A DNA stretch of 64,000 nt from Enterobacter sp. 10-1 (GTDB lineage Bacteria; Pseudomonadota; Gammaproteobacteria; Enterobacterales; Enterobacteriaceae). Positions within the stretch are counted from its first letter, which is position 1. Every line of letters starts with the position of its first letter. The notes beneath the pieces were generated by a model that searched no databases, was not told the origin of the DNA, and saw only the letters and a list, made by a program, of their open reading frames with translations. The stretch spans positions 372,001-436,000 of the forward strand of contig NISF01000001.1 in the NCBI GenBank assembly GCA_002270295.1. The letters are read 5' to 3'. Both the position numbers and the translations under genes were made by a program. This document shows, in pieces, positions 26,627 to 36,511 of the stretch.

Positions 26627-27884
26627 TGTCCTTTTTACCCCGGTCGCCGGGGTTGACGCCGATCGGGTCAACGGCGAACGGCTGTGGGATTCGTTAATGG
26701 CGCTGGCGGAGATTGGCGCGACGCCGAAAGGCGGCTGCTGTCGTCTGACCTTAACCGATCTCGACAGGCAGGGGCGGGATCTGGTGATCGGCTGGGCGAA
26801 AGAGGCCGGGCTGAGCGTCACCGTTGATAAAATCGGCAACGTTTTTATGCGCCGGGAAGGGCGCAACCCTCAGCTGCCGCCGATCGTTTCCGGCAGCCAT
26901 ATCGATACCCAGCCCACTGGCGGCAAGTTTGACGGCAACTACGGCGTGCTGGCGGCGCTGGAGGTGGTGCGCACGCTGAACGACCTCGATATCGAAACCG
27001 AAGCGCCGATTGAGGTGGTGTTCTGGACCAACGAGGAGGGCTCGCGCTTTGTACCGGTGATGATGGGCTCCGGGGTCTTTGCCGGCGTGTTTGCGCTGGA
27101 AGATATCTATGCCGTGCAGGATGCGGAAGGGAAAACGGTGGGCGAAGAGCTGGCGCGAATTGGCTATATCGGCAGCCAGACGCCGGGGGATCGGCCGGTC
27201 GGCGCCTATTTTGAAGCGCATATTGAGCAGGGCCCGATCCTCGAAGCCGAAGAGAAGGTGATTGGCGTGGTGCAGGGCGTGTTGGGCATTCGCTGGTACG
27301 ACTGCGTGGTCAGCGGCCAGGAGTCTCACGCCGGGCCGACGCCGATGCGCCTGCGAAAAGACGCCCTGCAGGTGGCAACCCACATTATGCAGGAGGTGGT
27401 GGCGATCGCCGGGCGCAGCGAAGAGGGGCGCGGGACCGTTGGCCGGGTGCAGGTGTATCCGAACAGCCGCAACGTGGTGCCGGGCGAAGTGGCCTTCTCT
27501 ATTGATATGCGCAATCTCAGCGACGAGCTGGTGGATGAGATGGACCGCCAGCTGCGGGAGTTTATCGCCAAAGTCGAACAGGAGAGCGGCCTCGCGGTGG
27601 CGCTGAAAGAGGTCAGCCACTATCCGGCCGCGCCGTTCAATCCGGATTGTCAGGCCGCGATTGCCGCAGCGGCGCAGCGGCTGGGCTATCCGGCCCGGGC
27701 GATCGTCTCCGGCGCCGGGCATGATGCGGTGTACATGAGCTATCTGGCGCCAACCGGCATGATTTTTATCCCCTGCAAGGACGGCATCAGCCATAACGAA
27801 ATCGAGTACGCCTCGCCGGAACACGTCACCGCCGGCGCTAACGTGCTGCTGCAGGTGATGCTGCAATACGCCCGGGCGGTATAG
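26616..27884 (+). CDS. M20-family N-carbamoyl amino-acid hydrolase / ureidopropionase-like
   Basis: 422 residues. The AllC/HyuC/beta-ureidopropionase branch of M20 is recognised by GSHIDTQPTGGKFDGNYGVLAALEVVRTLND (metal His and Asp), FWTNEEGSRFVPVMMGS (acidic metal ligands), AHIEQGPILE and ASGAGHD-like VSGAGHDAVYMS. Two metal ions; cytoplasmic. It hydrolyses N-carbamoyl amino acids or ureido/allantoate-type C-N bonds. The start at 26616 has AAGGAGA upstream; a GTG at 26598 was rejected. Last gene of the importer operon. Confidence 0.88.
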   Translation: MSSDVLFTPVAGVDADRVNGERLWDSLMALAEIGATPKGGCCRLTLTDLDRQGRDLVIGWAKEAGLSVTVDKIGNVFMRREGRNPQLPPIVSGSHIDTQPTGGKFDGNYGVLAALEVVRTLNDLDIETEAPIEVVFWTNEEGSRFVPVMMGSGVFAGVFALEDIYAVQDAEGKTVGEELARIGYIGSQTPGDRPVGAYFEAHIEQGPILEAEEKVIGVVQGVLGIRWYDCVVSGQESHAGPTPMRLRKDALQVATHIMQEVVAIAGRSEEGRGTVGRVQVYPNSRNVVPGEVAFSIDMRNLSDELVDEMDRQLREFIAKVEQESGLAVALKEVSHYPAAPFNPDCQAAIAAAAQRLGYPARAIVSGAGHDAVYMSYLAPTGMIFIPCKDGISHNEIEYASPEHVTAGANVLLQVMLQYARAV

Positions 27885-27895
27885 TCCTGCGCAAC

Positions 27896-27917
27896 GGTAG
27901 CCCTTAGCCGGGCTACC
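27896..27917. terminator. Stem-loop between M20 hydrolase and MocR regulator
   Basis: GGTAGCCC / GGGCTACC with a 6-nt loop lies between the convergent genes and overlaps the MocR stop. No T-run, so terminator function is tentative. Confidence 0.4.
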
Positions 27918-29379
27918 CCATCTGCTCCAGCTGGCCGCACAGCACCTCAACCCCCTGTTCGATGGCGTCGGGGTTGATGGCGTGGAACCCCATACGAAAG
28001 AAGTTATCCGGCGGAGCGTCGCTGAGAAAATGGCGCGCGCCGGGCTCAATCAGCACTCCCGCATGGGCGGCGCGCCAGGTGAGCTGCTGGGTATTGATAT
28101 GTTCCGGCGTCGCCAGCCAAAAGGCGTTGGCGTACTCGCTGCCGGGTATGATCCGGCAGTCCGGGAGATGGTTCTGCAGGGCGCTATTGAGCCGATCCCA
28201 GCGCTGGGCCGAATCGTAATGGTAGCGCCGCAGGTGCGTTTCATAGTGCCCCTGGGCGAGGAAGTGCGCCATCTGATACTGAATATTGGTGGGCGGATGG
28301 CGATAGATCAGGCGCCGCAGCGCCCGCGCCTCGTCGATAAGATCCGGGTCGGCCACCATAAAGCCCAGGCGCAGCCCCGGCGACAGCGCTTTTGACAGGC
28401 TGCTGACGTACACCACGCGCCCGCTACGATCGCTGGCCTTCAGCGCCGGCAGCGGGTTGAGCATAAAGTTACTCTCCGAATCGTAATCATCCTCAACGAT
28501 CACCGCGTCATGGCTCGCGGCGTACTCCAGCAGCTGGCTGCGCCGGGCCTTACTCATCGCCACGCCGGTGGGGACCTGGTGGCCGGGAGTCACGTAGTAG
28601 TAATCGCAGGGGGCGTCGTTGAGCACAATCCCTTCGTCATCCACCGGATGCGGCACGATGTCGGCATCCGCCAGCAGGAAAGTATTAATCGCTTCGCGAA
28701 AGCAGGGATTCTCCACGCCGACCCGGGTCGCGGAGGACATCAGCAGACGGGTGAGCAGGTACAGCGCGTTCTGCGAACCGAGGGTGATCAGGATTTCATC
28801 CGCAGCGGCCACAATTCCGCGCTTCGGCAGCACCCGGGTGCGGATTTGCTCAATCAGCATCGGCACGTCCTGGTCAACGTGATCGACCACCCATGCCGGA
28901 TCGCGCACGCCGCCGTGCAGCCAGTTGGCCGCCGAGCGCCAGGTCGCCAGCGGGAACTGGCGGGTATCCGGCTGGCCGTAGATAAACGGATAGCGGTAGT
29001 TCATCCAGCCGGCGGGTTTGAGGATCGACTCCTGCTGGCTGGGCGTCATCTGCAGCCGGGTGCCCCAGCGTGGTGCAGCGGCCTCGTCTTCCGGTGCACT
29101 CTGAACGGCGGCGCCGGCGGTGGGCTGCGGATAATCCGGGTGCAGATAGAACCCGCTGCGCGGCCGGCTGATGAGATAGCCTTCGTTGACCAGGCTTTCA
29201 AAAACCAGGGCCGTGGTATTGCGCGAGACCCGCAGCTGGCTGGCCAGCTGGCGGCAGGAGGGGAGCGGGGTATCGGCGGCGAAGATACCGCTCAGAATGG
29301 CGTTAATCAGCGTCTCTCGTACCTGTTCCTGCAGCCCGCGATGCGGGTCGAAATCGACGTGTAAAAGGTGACGGATCAT
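27913..29379 (-). CDS. MocR-family regulator (GntR HTH + aminotransferase-like domain)
   Basis: 488 residues. Winged-helix GntR domain at residues about 12-75 (PSCRQLASQLRVSRNTTALVFESLVNEGYL), then a fold-type I aminotransferase-like domain with PLP-lysine K330 in SSLSKALSPGLRLGF and DYDSE. MocR regulators such as TauR, PdxR and GabR sense amino compounds through PLP and activate divergent catabolic or transport genes. The start at 29379 has AAGGAG upstream; the frame stays open further upstream but that sequence is the regulatory gap. It is divergent from the polar amino-acid importer and convergent with the hydrolase operon. Confidence 0.92.
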   Translation of the reverse strand: MIRHLLHVDFDPHRGLQEQVRETLINAILSGIFAADTPLPSCRQLASQLRVSRNTTALVFESLVNEGYLISRPRSGFYLHPDYPQPTAGAAVQSAPEDEAAAPRWGTRLQMTPSQQESILKPAGWMNYRYPFIYGQPDTRQFPLATWRSAANWLHGGVRDPAWVVDHVDQDVPMLIEQIRTRVLPKRGIVAAADEILITLGSQNALYLLTRLLMSSATRVGVENPCFREAINTFLLADADIVPHPVDDEGIVLNDAPCDYYYVTPGHQVPTGVAMSKARRSQLLEYAASHDAVIVEDDYDSESNFMLNPLPALKASDRSGRVVYVSSLSKALSPGLRLGFMVADPDLIDEARALRRLIYRHPPTNIQYQMAHFLAQGHYETHLRRYHYDSAQRWDRLNSALQNHLPDCRIIPGSEYANAFWLATPEHINTQQLTWRAAHAGVLIEPGARHFLSDAPPDNFFRMGFHAINPDAIEQGVEVLCGQLEQMG

Positions 29380-29421
29380 GCTCAGCTCCTTACGCAAAAA
29401 CGGTATCGGGCATGTTGCAAA

Positions 29422-29499
29422 CTCCATACCACCCTGAAAATGACTGACACATCTACGCGGCGAATCTGGCTCTATGGAGAAATTGAAAACGCTCCATAC
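29422..29499. promoter_or_regulatory. Repeated CTCCATA motif, candidate MocR operator
   Basis: CTCCATAC occurs at 29422-29429 and 29492-29499, exactly 70 bp apart. TATGGAG at 29473-29479 forms a palindrome with the second copy (12-nt spacer). MocR regulators usually bind such mixed direct and inverted repeats in divergent promoters. The regulator link is inferred from position. Confidence 0.6.
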
Positions 29500-29611
29500 A
29501 GTAAGAAACCATCTATCGGTCGTGGACCGGAACGTCCGTCGGCACATATTTTGCAAAACCTTTCCGTGTTCCGGAGTGAACCAGTCTGGCGAATTAATGA
29601 GGGGTAGATTG

Positions 29612-30463
29612 ATGAACAAATCATTGGGTTCAGTTTGTCTGGGCGCCGTTATGGCAATGGCCTTTTCTTATCACGCAGCCGCCGCCGATCTTCCGGCAAT
29701 CGAAAAAGCGGGTACCCTGAAAGTCGCGACCGAAGATGATTACGCGCCTTTTAACTTTATGAATAATGGCCAGGCAGATGGTTTTAACAAAGATATGCTC
29801 GATGAATTGCGTAAATATGCGAAATTCAACGTCGACCAGAGCATCCTGCCGTGGACCGGCCTGCTAGCGGCGGTCTCAACCGGCCAGTACGATATGGCCC
29901 TCACCGGCGCGGTGATTACCGACGACCGGCTGAAGGTGTTTGACTTCACTCCGCCGTGGGCATCGGCGCAGCACTATTTCGTGAAACGCGCCGGGGATAA
30001 CTCCCTCGATACCATCGCCGCGCTTAGCGGCAAAAAGGTTGGCCTGCAGGCCGGCAGCGCGCTGCTGGCGCGGCTGCCGGAGCTGAAAGCGATGCTGGAG
30101 AAAACCGGCGGCAAGCTCGGGCCGGTGGTGGAGTATCCCTCTTACCCGGAAGCCTACGCGGATCTTGCCAACAAGCGCCTTGATTACGTGATTAACGTGG
30201 TGATTTCGGTGAACGACCTGGCGAAGTCTAAGCCCAAGGTTTTTGCCAAAGGGCTGGCGGTTTCCGGTCCGGGCTATATGGCGTGGCCTATTCCTAAAAA
30301 CTCACCGCAGCTTTTGGCCTATATGACCAAATTTATCAACCATATGCGAGAAACTGGCCGCCTCGCAGAGCTGCAGAAAAAATGGTTTGGTGAAACCTAC
30401 GACAACCTCCCGACGGAGGCGATAACCAGCCCTGAGCAGTTCCATAAGCTGGCGGGTCTGTAA
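29612..30463 (+). CDS. Polar amino-acid-type ABC substrate-binding protein
   Basis: 283 residues. Signal peptide (LGAVMAMAFSYHAAA), then an SBP_bac_3 fold: GTLKVATEDDYAPFNFMNNGQADGFNKDM, ALTGAVITDDRLKVFDFTPPW, GKKVGLQAGSALL, YPEAYADLANKRLDYVI. Members bind polar amino acids or related amines. ATG 29612 has GAGGGG upstream; the frame opens earlier but lacks a signal there. First gene of a four-gene importer divergent from MocR. Confidence 0.88.
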   Translation: MNKSLGSVCLGAVMAMAFSYHAAAADLPAIEKAGTLKVATEDDYAPFNFMNNGQADGFNKDMLDELRKYAKFNVDQSILPWTGLLAAVSTGQYDMALTGAVITDDRLKVFDFTPPWASAQHYFVKRAGDNSLDTIAALSGKKVGLQAGSALLARLPELKAMLEKTGGKLGPVVEYPSYPEAYADLANKRLDYVINVVISVNDLAKSKPKVFAKGLAVSGPGYMAWPIPKNSPQLLAYMTKFINHMRETGRLAELQKKWFGETYDNLPTEAITSPEQFHKLAGL

Positions 30464-30510
30464 CATGTCGCGGCGGGCAACCGCCGCCTGTTGATGCGAA
30501 GGAGGGCCAC

Positions 30511-31152
30511 ATGGATGCAATTTCCTGGCAGTTATTGATTGAAGGCGCGTGGACGACCCTCTGGATTTCGGCTATCGCCATCGCCCTCGGGGTGGTGATT
30601 GGCCTGCTGATCGCGCTGGTACGGATGCTGCGAATTCCGCTTATCGATCAGCTGCTGGTCGTCTATATCAGCCTTGCCCGCGCCACGCCGCTGGTGACGC
30701 TGGTGCTGTTTCTGTTCCTTTCGCTACCGACGGTGGGGATCAATCTCGATAAGAACCTGTCGGCAATCGTGGCGCTGACGCTGAATACCTCGGCATTTAA
30801 CGCCGAGATCTGGCGCAACGCGTTTCGCACCTTTCCCCGCGAGCAACGCGAGGCCGCGGAATCCGTCGGCATGCGGCGCTGGACCTACTTCCGCTACATC
30901 ATGCTGCCGCAAATGTGGATCGAGAGCCTGCCGGCGCTGGTTAACGAAATGTCCTTTCTGATCAAAGGCAGCCCGGCGATTGCGGTGATTGGGGTGGTGG
31001 ACTTAACCCGCGTCACAAACCGTATCTCCTCGGTGACCTACGAACCTTTATCGCCGATCCTCGCCGCGGGGCTGCTGTATGTGGTCATTATCGGGCTGCT
31101 GCTGAAGCTGCAGAGTATGGCGGAACGCAAAGCTAAACGCCTGGCGCGCTAA
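30511..31152 (+). CDS. Polar amino-acid ABC permease (HisMQ family)
   Basis: 213 residues with about five membrane helices and the HisM/GlnP signature around FNAEIWRNAFRTFPREQREAAESVGM, followed by MLPQMWIESLPALVNEMSFLIKGS. Channel subunit of the importer. AAGGAGG lies upstream, and the next permease starts 13 nt later. Confidence 0.9.
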   Translation: MDAISWQLLIEGAWTTLWISAIAIALGVVIGLLIALVRMLRIPLIDQLLVVYISLARATPLVTLVLFLFLSLPTVGINLDKNLSAIVALTLNTSAFNAEIWRNAFRTFPREQREAAESVGMRRWTYFRYIMLPQMWIESLPALVNEMSFLIKGSPAIAVIGVVDLTRVTNRISSVTYEPLSPILAAGLLYVVIIGLLLKLQSMAERKAKRLAR

Positions 31153-31165
31153 AACAGGAGATCCT

Positions 31166-31831
31166 ATGAATCAGTGGGCCGTTATCTGGTCGGTGCGCGA
31201 CAGCTTTATTGCCGGTTTGTTTGCCACCCTTGAACTATTTATCATCGCGGCGCTGGCCGGTTTATTTATCGGGATTGTGCTGTGCTATCTCACCGAATAT
31301 CAGAAGAAGTTCCTTAACCGGCTCATTATCGGCTTCGTCAGCCTGATGCGGGCCATTCCTTTTTTAATTCTCGCGTATCTGCTTTATTACGGACTGCCCG
31401 AAATCGGTATCAGCCTGGAGGCCTGGACGGCAGGGCTGGTGGCTCTGATTATTTATCATGGCGCCTATTTCTTTGAAATACTGCGCAGCCAGCGGCGGGT
31501 CTTCTCCAGCGGCTATATTGAGGCGGCGGTGGCCCAGGGCTTTTCGCGCTACAAAATATTTATCCGCATTATTCTGCCCAATATCGTTTCATCATCGCTG
31601 CCGCTGATGGGCAACCAGCTGATTATTTGCCTGAAAGATACCGCGTTTCTGAGCATTATCACCGTCCAGGAAATTACCGCCGCCGCTAACAGCGTCCAGG
31701 CGACCTATTTTATCCCGTTTAACGCGTTTATCGTCGCCATTGCGCTCTACTGGGCGATCGGCATTCTGCTGGAGCTGCTTGTTAAGCGGCTGAGCGCCTG
31801 GGGAGCGAAAAGAGGAATGAGCCATGCCTGA
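31166..31831 (+). CDS. Polar amino-acid ABC permease (HisMQ family)
   Basis: 221 residues. Helices plus the EAA-type loop AYFFEILRSQRRVFSSGYIEAAVAQGFSRYKIFIRIILPNI and LIICLKDTAFLSIITVQEIT. Partner of the preceding permease. Its 3' end overlaps the ATPase start by 8 nt, indicating translational coupling. Confidence 0.9.
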   Translation: MNQWAVIWSVRDSFIAGLFATLELFIIAALAGLFIGIVLCYLTEYQKKFLNRLIIGFVSLMRAIPFLILAYLLYYGLPEIGISLEAWTAGLVALIIYHGAYFFEILRSQRRVFSSGYIEAAVAQGFSRYKIFIRIILPNIVSSSLPLMGNQLIICLKDTAFLSIITVQEITAAANSVQATYFIPFNAFIVAIALYWAIGILLELLVKRLSAWGAKRGMSHA

Positions 31832-32585
31832 TTCAACCGCTGTCAGCATTAAAAATGTCTCCAAACAGTTTGATAATATTGAAGTGCTCCGCGACATCAA
31901 CCTGACGGTTGAAAAAGGCACGGTGGTCAGCATTCTGGGGTCGTCGGGGTCCGGAAAATCGACGCTGCTGCGCTGCATGAACTGGCTGGAGCAGCCGGAT
32001 CGCGGCGAGATCCATATCGGCGGCCTGCGCCTCGGGGTTGATGAACGCAGCGGCCGGGCCATGTCCCACCGCCAGCTGTCAAAGGTGCGAGAGCGGGTGG
32101 GCATGGTATTCCAGAGCTTTAACCTGTGGCCGCACCTGACCGTGCAGCAGAACGTCAGCGAAGCCCTGCTGCACGTGAAGGGAATGAAGCGCGGCGAAGC
32201 CAATGAGATGGCCCTGCGTCAGTTGGAGAAAGTCGGCATGGCGCACAAAGCGGATGTCTATCCGATCACCCTGTCAGGCGGGCAGAAGCAGCGGGTGGCG
32301 ATTGCCCGCTCGCTGGCCATGTCGCCGGAAGTGATTCTCTTCGATGAGCCCACCTCGGCGCTGGACCCTGAGCTGGTCAACGAAGTGCTGGGGGTGATGA
32401 AAGCGCTGGCGGCCGAGGGCTACACGATGGTGGTGGTGACCCACGAGATGGACTTTGCTCGTCAGGTATCCGATGAGGTGGTGTTTCTTGAGAAAGGGCT
32501 GCTGATTGAGAAAGCGCCGCCGGAGAAGTTCTTCACTAATCCGGACTCCGAGCGGGTACGGCAGTTTTTGCAGAGCAGCCGCTAG
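31824..32585 (+). CDS. Polar amino-acid ABC ATPase (GlnQ/HisP-like)
   Basis: 253 residues. Walker A GSSGSGKST, Q-loop VFQSFNLWPHLTV, signature LSGGQKQR, Walker B VILFDEPTSALDPE, H-loop VVVTHEMDFA: all features of the GlnQ/HisP family. Completes the four-gene importer. A perfect GC hairpin with A/T flank lies 10 nt after the stop. Confidence 0.92.
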   Translation: MPDSTAVSIKNVSKQFDNIEVLRDINLTVEKGTVVSILGSSGSGKSTLLRCMNWLEQPDRGEIHIGGLRLGVDERSGRAMSHRQLSKVRERVGMVFQSFNLWPHLTVQQNVSEALLHVKGMKRGEANEMALRQLEKVGMAHKADVYPITLSGGQKQRVAIARSLAMSPEVILFDEPTSALDPELVNEVLGVMKALAAEGYTMVVVTHEMDFARQVSDEVVFLEKGLLIEKAPPEKFFTNPDSERVRQFLQSSR

Positions 32586-32590
32586 CACTA

Positions 32591-32618
32591 AAAAGCCCGG
32601 TCGGCTGGCCGACCGGGC
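32591..32618. terminator. Bidirectional terminator, importer ATPase / SDR
   Basis: An 11-bp perfect stem (GCCCGGTCGGC / GCCGACCGGGC) lies between convergent stops. The preceding AAAA (TTTTTAGT on the minus strand) gives a U-tract for the SDR transcript. Confidence 0.8.
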
Positions 32619-32635
32619 CTGTTCAATACGCTGTT

Positions 32636-33500
<865 letters not shown>

Positions 33501-33580
33501 TGCCGCGCACTGGCTCTATCCCTTTTTCGGCAATGCGCCCAATGATAGGGACAACAACAACGCCATCAGAGGGGCAGGGT

Positions 33581-34918
33581 ATGAAGCTGGCACTACAAGA
33601 CGATGTATCGGTAAGCAACGATGACGTACGCCAACTGGATCGCGCTTATGTATTTCACTCATGGTCGATGCAGGGCAATTTAAACCCGCTGGTGATTGCC
33701 GGAGCCAAAGGCTGCGAGCTGTGGGATTACGAAGGTAAAACGTACCTTGATTTCAGCAGCCAGCTGGTCAACGTCAATATCGGCTATCAGCATCCTCGGG
33801 TGCTGGCGGCGATGAAGGCGCAGCTGGAGGAGCTGGTGACCATCGCGCCGGCTACCGCCAACCTCGCCCGCGGCGAAGCGGCGAAGCGCATCGTTGAGCT
33901 GGCGCCGGAAGGCTTTAGCAAGGTGTTCTTCACCAACGCCGGCGCGGACGCCAACGAAAATGCGATCCGCATGGCGCGGCTGTATACCGGGCGCGATAAG
34001 GTGCTGTCCGCCTACCGCTCCTATCATGGCAATACCGGCAGCGCGATTGCCGCCACCGGCGACTGGCGTCGGGTGCCGAACGAGTATTCGCGCGGCCACG
34101 TTCACTTCTTCAACCCGTACCTCTATCGCAGCGAATTTAATGCCGCCAGCGAAGAGGAGGAGTGCCAGCGCGCGCTGGCGCACCTGCGCAGAATGATCGA
34201 GTGCGAAGGCCCTGGCGCTATCGCCGCGATCCTGCTGGAGTCTATTCCGGGCACCGCCGGGATCCTCGTGCCGCCGGATGGCTATATGCAGGGCGTGCGG
34301 GCGCTGGCCGACGAGTTTGGCATCGTGCTGATCCTTGATGAAGTGATGGCCGGCTTTGGCCGCACCGGCAGCTGGTTCGCCTTTGAACAGGATGGCGTTG
34401 TGCCGGATCTGGTGACCTTCGCCAAAGGGGTTAACGCCGGCTACGTGCCTGCGGGGGGCGTGCTGATTAGCGAGCCGATAGCCCGTCACTTTGACGATCA
34501 TTTCTTTGCCGGCGGCCTGACCTACTCCGGCCACCCGCTGGCGATGGCGGCCATTGTGGCCACTATCGACGCGATGAAAGAGGAAAAGATCGTCGAAAAT
34601 GCGGCGACGATTGGCAACGGCGTGCTGCGCCAGGGGCTGGAGGCGCTGGCGCAAAAGCACGCTATCATCGGCGACGTGCGCGGGCGCGGGCTGTTCCAGG
34701 CGCTGGAGCTGGTCAGCAGCCGCGCGCAGAAAACGCCGCTGGCCGCCTCCGATATGGCGGCGATTAAGGGCGCATTAACCGAGGCCGGACTGCTGGCCTT
34801 CGTGGTGGAAAACCGGATCCACGTGGTACCGCCCTGCACCATCAGCGCCGAGCAGGTCGAAAAAGGGCTGGCTATTTTTGACGCGGTGTTCGCCCGGTTT
34901 GCCGATCTGGCGAAGTAG
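33581..34918 (+). CDS. Class III PLP aminotransferase (omega-amino acid type)
   Basis: 445 residues. VDDF-type class III features: LDFSSQLVNVNIGYQHP, TNAGADANENAIRMAR, YRSYHGNTGSA, LILDEVMAGFGRTGSWFAF, and PLP lysine K282 in TFAKGVNAGY. It resembles beta-alanine/taurine:pyruvate aminotransferases, which move an omega-amino group to pyruvate and release a semialdehyde. ATG 33581 follows GGGGCAGGG; the open frame runs far upstream but only antisense to the SDR. It is divergent from the YdfG-like SDR across a strong palindrome. Confidence 0.88.
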   Translation: MKLALQDDVSVSNDDVRQLDRAYVFHSWSMQGNLNPLVIAGAKGCELWDYEGKTYLDFSSQLVNVNIGYQHPRVLAAMKAQLEELVTIAPATANLARGEAAKRIVELAPEGFSKVFFTNAGADANENAIRMARLYTGRDKVLSAYRSYHGNTGSAIAATGDWRRVPNEYSRGHVHFFNPYLYRSEFNAASEEEECQRALAHLRRMIECEGPGAIAAILLESIPGTAGILVPPDGYMQGVRALADEFGIVLILDEVMAGFGRTGSWFAFEQDGVVPDLVTFAKGVNAGYVPAGGVLISEPIARHFDDHFFAGGLTYSGHPLAMAAIVATIDAMKEEKIVENAATIGNGVLRQGLEALAQKHAIIGDVRGRGLFQALELVSSRAQKTPLAASDMAAIKGALTEAGLLAFVVENRIHVVPPCTISAEQVEKGLAIFDAVFARFADLAK

Positions 34919-34983
34919 AACACGCGCCGCGGCCGCCTCCCGGATTGGGCATTTACGCCGGGGCGGCCTGCGGATCGACAACC

Positions 34984-35688
34984 TCAGTTCATTCGATGCT
35001 CGCCGTTGACCAGCGCTTCGCGGTTGAAGAAGCGCTGGATCGCCCCTTCCGCCATAAACGCCGCCCGGTCCGACATATGGGCCACCACGTCCGCGTCGTG
35101 ACTGACCAGCAGGTAGGTCATACCGTGTTCCTGCTTCAGCCGGTTCAGCAGGTTGAGGATCTCCGCCTGTACCGACATATCCAACGCCGACGTCGGCTCA
35201 TCCAGCAGCAGAATCTGCGGGCGCAGCAGCAGCGCGCGGGCAATCGCCACGCGCTGGCGCTGGCCGCCGGAAAGCTGGTGCGGATAGCGGCGCGCGGCAT
35301 CGGCGGGCAGCCCTACCTGCTCCAGCGCGGTGGTGACCCGCTGCTCAATATCGCTGATGCCGTGAATTTTCAGCGGCTCCGCGAGGGTGCGCCACAGGGT
35401 ATGGTTTGGATGCAGCGAGGCGTACGGGTCCTGAAACACCATCTGCACGTTGCGCCGCAGCTGGCCCTGAAAGCGAACGCCCGGCGTAATGGCTTTGCCG
35501 AACAGCGCGACGTCGCCGCTCCAGTCGCGCTGCAGGCCGCCGAGTACCCGCAAAATGGTGGATTTTCCGCAGCCGGAAGCGCCGATCAGGCTGAAGGTCT
35601 CCCCGGCGTCAACGCTAAAGCTGGCGGCAGAAACCGCCGTTTTATCGCCGAAAATAACCTGTAACGCTGCGAGATTAACGACCGTCAT
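34984..35688 (-). CDS. Dpp/Nik-type ABC ATPase (short, second subunit)
   Basis: 234 residues. Walker A GASGCGKST, VFQDPYASLHPNHT, LSGGQRQRVAIARAL, Walker B ILLLDEPTSALD, H-loop LVSHD. It lacks the long C-terminal oligopeptide extension of the ATPases at 23-25 kb, so it is closer to NikE-sized proteins. Last gene of the second importer operon; its start overlaps the preceding ATPase by 14 nt. Confidence 0.88.
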   Translation of the reverse strand: MTVVNLAALQVIFGDKTAVSAASFSVDAGETFSLIGASGCGKSTILRVLGGLQRDWSGDVALFGKAITPGVRFQGQLRRNVQMVFQDPYASLHPNHTLWRTLAEPLKIHGISDIEQRVTTALEQVGLPADAARRYPHQLSGGQRQRVAIARALLLRPQILLLDEPTSALDMSVQAEILNLLNRLKQEHGMTYLLVSHDADVVAHMSDRAAFMAEGAIQRFFNREALVNGEHRMN

Positions 35689-36511
35689 GCGCCGCCTCCG
35701 TAAAGGATTGATTTCTGTCGAGGGTCGGCAGCATCTGGCCGTAGGTCTGCGCGTCGGGACGGCAGGTCCACAGCGTGCGGGTATACGGGTGGGTGGCCGC
35801 AGGCAGGTCGCGCGCCGCCATCTCGTCGACCTGCGCCCCCTGATACATCACCAGCACCCGATGGCAGTGTTCGGCCACCAGCGGCAGGTCGTGGCTGATC
35901 AGCAGCATCGCCATCTGCCGCTGCTCGCACTGTTCAACCAGCAGTTCGAGGATCTGGCTGCGCAGGCGGGCGTCGAGGGCCGAGGTTGGCTCATCGGCAA
36001 TCAGCACCTTCGGGTTGTTGAGCAGCGCCAGGGCAATCATCACCCGCTGGCCCATGCCGCCGGAGAGCTCCCCCGGATAGCGGCCGAGCACCGGTAAATC
36101 GAGGCCCACGGCGGCAACGGCGGCTTTTACCGCCTCCAGCCGCTGGCGGCGGTTCAGGCGCTGGTGCAGCGTTAGCGCCTCCTCCAGCTGCGCCTGGATG
36201 CTGAGCACCGGGTTTAGCGCATAGCGCGGGTCCTGCAGCACCAGCGCCATATCGTTGCCGCGCAGCGCGCGCCAGCCGCGGTTGTTGAGGGTTAGCGCGT
36301 CGCGGCCCAGCACGTTGAGCGCGCCGGCGCTGACCACGCCCGGCCTGCGCACCAGCCCCATCAGGGCGCGGGCGGTCATCGATTTCCCGGAACCCGATTC
36401 GCCAACCAGCGCCAGGCGCTCGTTGCCGAGCGTAAAGCTTAAATCGTTCACCACCCGGGCGCCGGGGTAATCAATGGAGAGCCCCTGGACGTTGAGTCGG
36501 ATATCAGTCAT
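35675..36511 (-). CDS. Dpp/Nik-type ABC ATPase (first subunit)
   Basis: 278 residues. Walker A GESGSGKSM, VLQDPRYALNPVLS, LSGGMGQRVMIALAL, Walker B VLIADEPTSALD, H-loop LISHD, then HPYTRTLW. A truncated C-terminal domain without the cysteine cluster, like NikD. It overlaps the permease gene by 8 nt. Confidence 0.88.
   Translation of the reverse strand: MTDIRLNVQGLSIDYPGARVVNDLSFTLGNERLALVGESGSGKSMTARALMGLVRRPGVVSAGALNVLGRDALTLNNRGWRALRGNDMALVLQDPRYALNPVLSIQAQLEEALTLHQRLNRRQRLEAVKAAVAAVGLDLPVLGRYPGELSGGMGQRVMIALALLNNPKVLIADEPTSALDARLRSQILELLVEQCEQRQMAMLLISHDLPLVAEHCHRVLVMYQGAQVDEMAARDLPAATHPYTRTLWTCRPDAQTYGQMLPTLDRNQSFTEAAHDGR

Noticed and set aside
27896-27917. Rho-independent terminator with certainty
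   Set aside because: Good stem but no T-run and it overlaps the MocR stop; kept only as a low-confidence entry.
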